Shown here piece by piece: positions 56,268 through 64,000 of a stretch of 64,000 nucleotides of DNA; positions within the stretch are counted from its first letter, which is position 1; every line of letters starts with the position of its first letter. Made by a program: the position numbers and the translations under genes. Source of the DNA: Spirodela intermedia (Eukaryota; Streptophyta; Magnoliopsida; Alismatales; Araceae); the NCBI GenBank assembly GCA_902729315.2, contig LR746267.1:4651386-4715385 (forward strand). Direction: 5' to 3'. The notes beneath the pieces are model-generated. The model did no database searches. It worked only from the letters and a program-made list of their open reading frames with translations, and was not told the DNA's origin.

Positions 56268-58627
56268 TCAGGAGTCTGTTTCTGAGGCGGAAGTCTGAGC
56301 TGCGGCGTCGGCAGGTCGGAGCCTGCGCCGCCGTCCTCGGCGAGCGTGGTCGATGGCGGTGATCAGGGAGCTTCCCAGGTCGCACAGGCTGCTCCGGCCC
56401 ATCAGCTTCAGTCTGAAATCCTTGCACAGCAGGGAGAGTCTCGCGGCATCTTCTCCGCTCACCAGTTGCAGCTCCTCCGCCTGCTCTCTGGAGACGAATG
56501 TGTACAGATGCAGGGCTGATGAGGGGGTTAGGGCTCCGGCGATGGCCAGCGGGATGGTGATCCTCAGCAGCCCCACGGCCCTGGGGTCGTCCGCCTGCGA
56601 GGGATCAAAGACGAAGGAGAAGTTCCCCGAGGAGAGGTCGGGTTTCCGGAACAGATCCGCGAGGACGCCATGGCAGAGCTTCGAGCTCCTATGCAGGCAC
56701 TTCTTCACCTCCATCTGCGCCGCGGCTCTGCTCCCCGAGACGCGGAGGATGGAGGCGGCCTCCCGCAGCCCGCTCAGAAAAGCGCCGTGCATGGTGGCCG
56801 GGTACTGCCGGCTGGTGGCCTCGCCGGCGAAGAACAGCCGCCCTCCGACGTTCTCTGCGAGAACGTCGTAGTCCCTGCCGGAGGAGCCGACCCTGATGTG
56901 GGAGTAGGAGCCACGGCAGAGGGGATCGCTCCGCCATCTCGTGCAGGCCGTCTGAATCGGGTCCGGCACATGGATGCCCTTCCGGCTGCAGATGCCTGCA
57001 GAGGAAAGACATGGCACAAGGGTCAGCGGAGCAGAGGAAGAGGACCAAGGGCTGGAGCTAGCAGACGGGTTTTACTACCTCGAAGGACGCCGAGAACGCG
57101 GTGGAGGGAGGTAACAGGATCAGCTTTCTCAAAGCCGACGGCGGCCTCTCCGGCGACCAGGGCGATGATGACGGGGCCTCCGGCGACGGTGTGATAACAG
57201 TAGAAGAGGAAGAACTCCCCGCGCCGGCGACTCTCCTGGTTCAAGCAGCCGAAGGTGTCCGTGTCCTCTCCCCAGAAGGCGTAGGGAAACACCATGGCGA
57301 TCTTGTTCAGCAGACCGAAGCCCAGCCTGGCGATGGCCTCCAGCTTCCGAGGCGGCAGTGGAGGGTCGAAGCTCAGGGCGCCGCTCTTCAGTACGCCCAG
57401 CGGGACCGTGCAGAGCGCCATGTCCGCCAGAAAGCGCTGGTCTCCGGCGACGACCTCCACGCCGGAGTCCCCGTGCCTGATGCTCGTCACCGTCTTCCCG
57501 TACAAGATGGGGACGTCGGCGGCCATTGCGTGGATCAGCCTCCAGTTCCCTCCAGCAAGGAAGCAGTGGTCGCCGCCCATCTCGTAGGGGTCGTCCTGGT
57601 CCCAGTACGCCAGCGAGAGGTCCGATAGGCACCCCGCGTTGGCGTACTCGAGGTTGGCGAGGTGCCAGTCGAGGAGCTCCCTCTCCTCGTGGCTCTTCGC
57701 GACGCCGTACAGCCTCCGCAGAGTCTCCATGGCGGATCCCAGGGAGATGTCGCCGGCGGACTCCCCGATCCTCTCCCTCAGCTGGGAGGCCTTCTCCAGG
57801 AGCTTGTTGAAGACGGAGTCTACCGCCGCGTCCAGCTTCTGGTCGACGGCGGCGCCGTCGGGGCCGTACAGCGGGCAATTCTCCCACCTGATGTTGTGCA
57901 GCGGCACGCCCAGCTGCCTCGCCAGGACTCCGAGCGGGTTAGCGTGGATGCCAGTGATGACGCTCCCCCCGAGGTCGACGGCGACGGCGGCGCCGCCGGG
58001 ACCGGCCATCTTCTGCGTGTAGACTCTCCCCCCCGGCCTGCCCCTCCCTTCCAGGACGAGCACCTTGAATCCAAAGCTCAGCAGCTGCCCAGCCGCCGCC
58101 AGCCCTGCCAGCCCCGCTCCGACGACGACCACCGATCGGTTCGGGTGCTCCTCCGCCGAGCTTCGCGACCGCGCCGCCGGCAAAACGCCGAAGTTGATAT
58201 ATCCCTGTTCGAGGAGGAAATCGAAGGCGCGGCACATCAGTGCGTCGTACTCTGCGCTCACCGTCTCCCTGATGCGCGGCTTGGTGAGGGACGAGCGAAC
58301 GTCCTCCCGCCACCGGGCGAGGATGTGGTTGCGGAGGACGATGTAGTCGTTCTGGTTGGCGCCGGAGGGGAGCACACCGACGCGCAGCTCCTCCTCGGTG
58401 AGGGCGTCGATGGGGAACCCCAGGGAGAGCGCGATCATCGCCTCCGTCTCCGTCTCCCTCTCCCTCTCCTCCAGCGTCCGGTTGCGCCGCCGCCGGAGAT
58501 TCGCCGGCCCGATGTGCTCCTGGAGCAGGTCGTCCAGCGCCGCCTCGTCATAGCTCCGGACCTTCCTGGCGGCGGCGGCGGCGCGGACCGACCGCCGCGG
58601 CGCCTCGCCGATCTTCTCCGGCGACAT
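56268..58627 (-). CDS. LSD1-like histone lysine demethylase (SWIRM + FAD amine oxidase)
   Basis: This is a nuclear FAD-dependent amine oxidase that removes methyl groups from histone H3 lysine 4; plant LDL proteins repress genes such as FLC (family knowledge). Model: complement(join(56268..56995,57079..58627)), 2277 bp, 758 aa, close to LDL2. A basic N-terminus precedes the SWIRM domain at about residues 62-150 ([45 protein letters not shown]). The FAD-binding GxGxxG is at about 170-175 ([14 protein letters not shown]). Also seen are [73 protein letters not shown] and the C-terminal FAD box [19 protein letters not shown] followed by [12 protein letters not shown]. The short intron at 56996-57078 carries normal GT-AG borders. 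A GA tract and a TATTTAAG box lie upstream. Confidence 0.95.
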
Positions 58628-59012
58628 GGGAGGAGGACGAAGAAGCTTTTCTAGGGTTTTCGCCGAGAAATGCGCGCAGGTCCCAGATAGAGACAGAGAC
58701 CGAGAGAGCGAGATAGAGAGAGAGAGAGAGAGAGTAAGCTTAACCGCGAAGAATCTTAAATAGGCACACGAGCGACCAGACCTTCTTCGAACATGAAAAG
58801 GGGCCGGGGAGGTGACCGTGTTAACTAATCCCGCTGGATCGCGTGATTAAGACGGTAATTATCGATAAATATAGAGTCAATAATTGGACGTTTTCCATAA
58901 AACCCTCCCTAATTATGTACTAACTCAACCAGCTCTTCTGTTCCAGAAGGACCAGGAGGAGCAGGAGCAGGAGGGGCTTCTTCCTCCTCCAACGAGCTGC
59001 CGCCATGACCGA
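58628..59012. promoter_or_regulatory. LSD1-like promoter/leader and quinone oxidoreductase 3' UTR
   Basis: A GA tract lies at 58713-58734, and a TATA-like TATTTAAG is on the minus strand at 58755-58762. Together they mark the LSD1-like leader of roughly 100 nt. The right part is the 3' UTR of the next minus-strand gene. The two genes are in tandem. Confidence 0.6.
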
Positions 59013-60525
59013 TCAGGAGGGAAGAAGAAGTATCTTGCCAGTGTGGGCGCTGCTCTCCATCAGTCGGTGGGCCTCCGCCGCCTGCGCGAGGGGGAAAGAG
59101 CAGTGGATCACCGGCCTCACCCTCCCCGCCTCCACCGCCGGCCAGACCTGCTTCTCCACCTCCGCCACGATCCTCGCCTTGTCCTCGATCGCTCTCCCGC
59201 GCAGCCCCGCCGCTGCACAGAGAGGGAATCCGTTGGGGCCGCCGCCGCCGCCGCAGAGATCCAGATCGTAGCAGTTCTCGATCTGCAAGCGGGGTACTCA
59301 CCTTGGACGGTGAGACGCCTGGCGAGCAGGGGCCCGAGGTTGGCCTGTGTGGTGTTTCCTCCTTGGAAGCCGATGATGAATAGCCTCCCGTCCACGCCCA
59401 GGCTCTCGAGGTTCCTCTGGAAGTAGGGGCCGCCGACGTTGTCCAGGATCACATCGACGCCTACGGAGAGGAACGGGGAAGAACAAACAGTTCAGGAATC
59501 CAGATCGCCGCCGACGGTGGCAACCAGAGTGCGACGGCCGATAGATGGAGGAAGGACCTTTGCCGCCGGTCTCCTCCTTCACCCGCGCCACGAAGTCCTC
59601 CGTCTTGTAGTTGATGCAGACGTCGGCGCCGAGATCCTTGCAGAAGGCCAGCTTCTCCGCGCTCCCTGGTGAGCAAGCAAGAAAGTAAGAAGGCAGACAA
59701 AGATCTCACACGGGACGCGATAGAAAGAAAATGTTTGACATATCAGCAGCAGAAAATTTCTACTCCAAACGAAGAATTTCTTCCCAGCGGCGGAGCACCT
59801 GCGGTGACGAACACCTTCGCGCCGATGTGCTTCGCAATCTGTATCGCAAATGTCCCGATCCCGCTGGAACCGCCGTGAACCTTCAGAGATTCCCGACAGG
59901 AATGAGAACGAGGATGTAGCGGAGATGTTTTCCCCAATTTAATTCGGGGTAAGAAGCAGATGATCGAGGCAAATCGTCCAGGACCAGGAAGGACTCCCCC
60001 GGCGAAAGGCGACTGGTCATGAACACCGTCGACCAGACTGTGCACGCCACTTCTGGAAGTCCGGCTGCCTCCGTCAGGGAGACTCCAGAGGGCAAGGGGA
60101 GGACCTGCCCCGCCGGCACCGCCACCTTCTCCGCGTATCCTCCTCCGGCGAGCAAGGCACACACCTGCGGAACCAGGAACCAATAAACATGCCACCCATC
60201 TCTCACGTTCTCCTCCATTAATCGAGACCGCGCCGAGCACGAGAACATCCTCTGAGATTCCTGACCCGCTTACCTGATCACCGATCGTCCATCGCTTAAC
60301 GCCCTTCCCAACGGCCTCAACAACGCCGGAGCACTCGAGGCCCAGGTACGGACTAGCGCCGGGGGGCAGCTGGTAGGCCCCCTTCCTCTGCAGCGTATCG
60401 GTACGGTTGAGGGCCGTCGCCGTAACCCTAATCAGGATCTCACCGTCCCAGGCGGCGACGTCCTCAACCTCCCGGAGCTGCAACACCTCCGGCCCGCCGG
60501 AGGTTGTGATTACCACAGCCTTCAT
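59013..60525 (-). CDS. Quinone oxidoreductase, zeta-crystallin type (MDR superfamily)
   Basis: This is an NADPH-dependent medium-chain reductase that reduces quinones or enones, probably cytosolic. Model: complement(join(59013..59212,59302..59460,59558..59665,59799..59880,59985..60164,60274..60525)), 981 bp, 326 aa. The N-terminal catalytic fold starts MKAVVITTSGGPEVLQLREV and includes ATALNRTDTLQRKGAYQLPP and GLECSGVVEAVG. The Rossmann nucleotide loop is VHGGSSGIGTFAIQIAKHIG. Further blocks are LGADVCINYKTEDFVARVKE, VDVILDNVGG, GRLFIIGFQGG, LLARRLTVQ and the C-terminal FPLAQAAEAHRLMESSAHTG. No structural zinc-binding cysteines are present, as expected for this subfamily. Intron 5 of the model (59213-59301) has the CTGTGCAG acceptor. 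The start ATG at 60525 matches the family N-terminus. Confidence 0.94.
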
Positions 60526-60965
60526 CGCAGGAAGCAGGATATCTCAGTCTATCTCCAACCTTCGGCTTCCCCCGCGACCCCCGGTTGAAGAGATCTGAGA
60601 GTAGGCGGAGCGGGAGGAGGAAGTAGGAGGAGCTTATCGCCGCAGCGTGGAAGGAGACAACACCCGAATCGCGGCCTCCCACAAGCTGCCACGTTCGGAT
60701 TAAGGAGAAGAGAACCGAGTCAGAGTGTTGACTCATTAAGCTGAGGATTTCAACGTCTACTGTTCGACGATTTGCTGGCGAGAGAATTTCACAAGGATGT
60801 GAACAGAGGAGGCAGGGGAGAACCCACCTGGTCAACGCTCAAGGTACAATCCATTGGCGCCGGAAGCTAAATTTCTGACGTGATTTTTCTCACTGTGAAA
60901 GTCAACCACCGTCGTCTGGGGAAGTCGGCGGAGCTCGCTGGCAAGCAGACGTACGAATCGACACC
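60526..60965. promoter_or_regulatory. Upstream region of the quinone oxidoreductase gene
   Basis: GC-rich leader-like sequence lies up to about 60660, then unremarkable sequence with TTGAC cores (60727, 60833) up to the LSD1-like pseudogene fragment. No gene seen. Confidence 0.45.
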
Positions 60966-61434
60966 CCCGACGAGGCCTCCAGGAGCTTGTTGGAGACGGA
61001 GTCCGCCGCGTCCAGCTTCTGGTCGACGGCGGCGCCTTCGGGGGCGCACAGCGGGCAGTTCTCCGACCTGATGTTGTGCAGCGGCACGCCCAGCTGCCTT
61101 GCCAGGACTCCGAGCGGGTTGGCGTGGATCCCGGTGACGGCGGCGCTCCAGGGCCGGCCATAATCTGCGTGTAGACTCGCTCCCCTGGCCTTCCCCTCCC
61201 CTCCTAGACGAGCACCTTGAATGCGACGCTCAGCAGCTATCCTGCCGTCGCCAGCCTCACCAGCCCCGCTCCAGCGACGACCATCGATCAGTTCAGGTGC
61301 TCCTCCACCGAGCTTCGCGACCGCGCCGCCGGCAATACGCCGAAGCTGATGTAACCCTGTTCAAGGAGGAAATCGAAGGCGCGGCACATCAGCGCGTCGT
61401 ACTCTGCGCTTATCGTCTCCTCGATGCGAACCTC
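60966..61434 (-). pseudogene. Duplicated fragment of the neighbouring LSD1-like gene
   Basis: This segment is very similar to 57790-58275 of the LSD1-like exon 1, in the same orientation. Family blocks MPLHNIRSENCPLCAPEG and EQGYISFGVLPAA can be read on the minus strand. It starts in the FAD domain and reaches only the end of SWIRM, so both ends of the gene are missing. There is a 3-bp loss near 60999, loss of the stretch matching 57955-58010 (so the LGGSVITG block is gone), and frame-changing differences around 61180-61215. It cannot encode an enzyme. Its far end (about 61434) coincides with the start of the A+T-rich retroelement remnant. Confidence 0.85.
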
Positions 61435-62049
61435 AATGAATAGCTCTTATTTAGCTCCTTTTCTTTCTCGGTGGACCCAGTAATGCGAGGAGCCCATCAA
61501 GACTTTCCTCTACAGCTTTCACCTTGCCCTCAAGGGGAAACTTAGAGAAATTCTGACAAGTTATTTAGCAGATTACTAAGTTGTTGTTGACTCCGGATAA
61601 CTGAACCATTGAAATGAGAACCACGAAGCCTGAATGGGAGAGACAGGTCTAATCGCCTGATTGAGTTGGGAACGTGGAAAGAATGGCCAATAATCTGTAA
61701 GCCATTTTACCCAAATTCACTTGAAGTCATAGTTTCACATAGGGTGGTTGTTTGAGCGAGATGAATCACTATTCTGGGCAATTGTAAAAAAAACATCTTA
61801 AATAAGCCCCAAATGCTGCAGTTAACGAAGGTGACCTAAGACCCAAAATAATTATGTACAAAAAGAGCTCATAAAAATTTGATCTCTATTCGTAATTATC
61901 AACACCTGAATGTCACGTAATCTGACCATGTCTCAAATGAAAAAATGGGCACTTCTTGCGTAATAAATGAATGCTTTATACTGAAAAAATGAGCATATTT
62001 GTTGACACGAGCTATGACAATTAAAATTGAGCTGAATTCCTCTGATTTA

Positions 62050-62270
62050 AGCAAGCCCTCAGCAAAAGTTATTATTGTATCTTCCCAAATGATAGAATAA
62101 TGTATTTAAACTTATTTTTCTGACAAATTGGGCAGGCCACAATGTATCCTTCCATATGAGTTTTCATTCAGACCCACATTATATTTTGCTCCATTTGTTC
62201 CTAGGTGCGAAAGAAACCTTAATGTATTCCCACAACTTTGTCATGAAATTCCTATAAAATAAGAAAAATA
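62050..62270 (-). pseudogene. Retroelement integrase remnant (zinc-binding region)
   Basis: The minus-strand reading contains MEGYIVACPICQKNKFK-like sequence (CPICQKNK at 62111-62134), which fits the second Cys pair of the HHCC integrase domain. It lies downstream of the RT-RNase H segments as expected for Ty3/gypsy. Stops and frameshifts break it. Confidence 0.7.
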
Positions 62271-62539
62271 ATTATGAAATGGAGTAATAGGCCCTTGTTG
62301 TAGGCTATACAAAGGTTTCTTTACAAGGTGATTATCTAATTTGGTCAAAATGTTTGACATGTGAAGATTAGCCTAATTCTCTCGCACAATTTGCTCTATA
62401 TCTAGTGATTCTCATGTGCACAATTTACCATACAAATCTCATGTGCTGAAGCTCTAATGGGGAGAGTATTCAAGATAATGCATCCTCACCTCTATTCTTA
62501 AAATTTTAAACAAAGCTTAAAAATTTAGACAAAAAATCA

Positions 62540-63160
62540 TGATAATTGAGAAGATAATGCTTCTAATTAATATTGGTGAGAATAATTGACATCAACTTCT
62601 TCAAAGAATGAGATTGGTCTTCCACCCCCTTGCATAAGGCATCCATTTTGAGCTCAAATGAATAATTAAAATAAAGAAGAGCTAAAAAGCTGTTGGATTC
62701 TAGTTAAACACAACACATTGTTAGAGTTAAATTAATGTCAAGCTATAGAACCATGTCTCTTGATAAAAGTGACAATAATATCTCATTAACTTAAGAAATT
62801 TGTGAAGTTCCTTAAGGGTTATCATAAAAGCCTATTATAACATGACTTTCACCTTATTTGTGTTTATCATTGAAAACATGGTGACCCAAATAATCAATCT
62901 TCACCTACTCAACATCTTGAAGACTAAAGTGTTATTCATGGGTAATTTGATTTACATTACAGATGAATATGCCATCAAAAAATACTAACACAAATCAAAA
63001 CACAATCTTGTGCACATCATCATTTCTTTAACTAATTTTGAGCTAGTTGGATCCTAAGTCTAATTTAGAAAAATGACTGTACCATATACTTTATCAAAAT
63101 AATTCCTCCACAATTGGAATATGAAATCAGCTGGAATTCAATGGTTTATTAAGCACACAA
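62540..63160 (-). pseudogene. Retroelement RT-RNase H remnant, copy A
   Basis: The minus-strand reading shows RT-type blocks with FHIPIVEELF near 63090-63120, FSKLDLGSN near 63046-63073, a following acidic block, and YLGH at 62881-62892. RNase H-like FELKMDALCKG lies at about 62630-62662. Several in-frame stops interrupt it. The segment aligns with copy B by eye over most of its length. Confidence 0.75.
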
Positions 63161-63389
63161 CCTTTGAGTCAAATAATGTCGAGCTCAAAAAGGTTGTTAG
63201 AATGTTGTTAAATTTAATTTTTAAATTCAAAGCTCAAAATTTTAGACAATCATTTTCTAATAATTTAGAAGAAACTCTAGTTCAAAATATATTTAGTCTT
63301 TGCTAGTCTATAAAGATTACGGATTTGAATAATTACCATCAACTTTATGTCATAATTTCTCTTAGAACTCAAAGCCTAACTAAGGCATA

Positions 63390-63900
63390 ATGCTTCTTTT
63401 TGGAATGAGATTGGTCTTCTATTTTCCCTTTGGCTAAGACATTCACTTCGAGCTCAAATGACTAGTTAAAATCAAGAACATTCCAATTAAACACAACATT
63501 CCAATGAAATGGCAATAATATCTAGTTAACCCAAGAAATATGTGAAGTTCGTTCACAATTTTCACCTTATCTAAGTCTATTATTACTTCATCATTGATAA
63601 CCTAGTGACCCAAATAAGAAATCTTCACCTACTTGAAGATGTTTTATTTGGGTTGATGTGTAGTTGATTAAAACTACAGATCTTCAAGACTTGCAATAAG
63701 TGTTATTTAATAGATTAAGATGTCATAAAAAAACACGATTTCTGCACATAATTTCTTGAATGAAGAAAACTTTACCATAAGTCTATTTTAGAAAAAAATG
63801 ATTGCACCATATAATTCATCAAATAATTACTCCCCAATTGGAATATGAAATCGGTTGGCAATCATGGCTTTATTACGTGCAAATAATCTAACATAATCTT
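63390..63900 (-). pseudogene. Retroelement RT-RNase H remnant, copy B
   Basis: This is a second, independently broken version of the same region: RT-like RFHIPI and LFDELYGA near 63800-63850, FFYDILIY near 63710-63735, YLGH near 63605-63616, and RNase H-like SFELEVNVLAKG at about 63427-63459. It has large internal losses compared with copy A, for example most of the FSKLDL block. It has the same orientation as copy A. Confidence 0.72.
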
Positions 63901-64000
63901 TGAGTTTTATCTTTAATCTATTTGAAACATCTTATTTAGAAAAAAAATCAGTTCTTCTTTTTTAGAAGTAAAAGTACCTAAATCAACTTATTTTGATGGC

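Larger units (their letters stand above)
61440..64000 (-). mobile_element. Decayed Ty3/gypsy-type retrotransposon pol region
   Basis: A+T-rich DNA unlike the neighbouring genes. On the minus strand, fragments of pol appear in the usual Ty3/gypsy order: reverse transcriptase, RNase H, then integrase. All are broken by many stops and frameshifts. RT-like pieces include FSKLDLGSN (about 63046-63073) and YLGH (62881-62892). The integrase zinc-binding piece CPICQKNK is at 62111-62134. RT and RNase H occur twice in tandem (see the two entries below). No LTRs, tRNA primer site or gag can be identified, so the element is incomplete, and it runs past the right end of the window. It is an old, inactive copy. 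Confidence 0.8.

Noticed and set aside
57662-58654. 330-codon plus-strand frame opposite the LSD1-like gene
   Set aside because: It is a complementary shadow of high-GC coding sequence. The minus-strand frame has complete SWIRM and FAD motifs.
61440-64000. Intact retrotransposon or functional reverse transcriptase
   Set aside because: Every domain is interrupted by stops and frameshifts, and no LTR or gag is present in the window.
1-64000. CRISPR arrays, operons, bacterial-style regulatory RNAs
   Set aside because: The window is plant nuclear DNA with spliced genes. The tandem repeats seen have no regular spacer structure. I could not identify tRNA or snoRNA genes by eye, and small ones may have been missed.

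Overview
This is nuclear DNA from a flowering plant. It carries 17 protein-coding loci that can be read with plant splice signals (two of them of unknown family), one pseudogene fragment and one decayed retrotransposon. Introns are short to medium with GT-AG borders, and the protein set is plant-specific (TIC20, TOC90, ULTRAPETALA, VAL B3 factor, LORELEI-like protein, DUF4408/DUF761). Several genes have exons very rich in G+C at third codon positions (TOC90, LDL, annexin, TIC20 exon 2) beside A+T-rich genes, a mix common in monocots. The species is not identifiable from the sequence alone. Long GA/CT tracts are frequent near presumed transcription starts.

Layout. 922-1304 (+): last exon of a LORELEI-like GPI-anchored protein. 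1714-3248 (-): unrecognised basic Ser-rich protein. 4222-7004 (-): hnRNP U-like SPRY/P-loop protein, 8 exons. 7921-13628 (-): telomerase Cajal body protein 1 (WRAP53/TCAB1), 13 exons. 14279-15514 (+): divergent annexin, 5 exons, head-to-head with TCAB1. 16708-26895 (+): VAL-type B3 repressor, 11 exons, with no recognisable CW domain. 27873-28924 (-): DUF4408/DUF761 membrane protein. 30502-32102 (+): TIC20-I. 33664-35718 (+): small conserved-looking protein of unknown function. 38142-40687 (+): TOC90-like GTPase. 40746-43325 (-): GT14 beta-glucuronosyltransferase, converging on TOC90 with 58 bp between stop codons. 45148-47576 (+): mitochondrial inner membrane protease subunit 2. 49367-52778 (-): PLP enzyme of the aluminium-resistance/methionine gamma-lyase-like family, 12 exons. 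53971-55856 (+): ULTRAPETALA-like SAND protein. 56268-58627 (-): LSD1-like histone demethylase. 59013-60525 (-): zeta-crystallin-type quinone oxidoreductase. 60966-61434: duplicated, broken piece of the neighbouring LSD1-like gene. 61440-64000 (-): decayed Ty3/gypsy pol with two tandem RT-RNase H segments.

The genes do not form a pathway, but two themes recur. Two chloroplast import components (TIC20-I at the inner membrane, TOC90 at the outer membrane) lie about 6 kb apart. Three chromatin or transcription regulators (VAL, ULTRAPETALA, LSD1-like) are present, the last two converging. Exon joins were chosen so that phases close exactly and the product matches the remembered family; summed lengths gave complete multiples of three for every full gene. 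No previously undescribed system stands out. The best leads are the CW-less VAL factor, two likely GC-AG introns, a retroelement beside a captured LSD1-like fragment, and several local tandem duplications in regulatory DNA.
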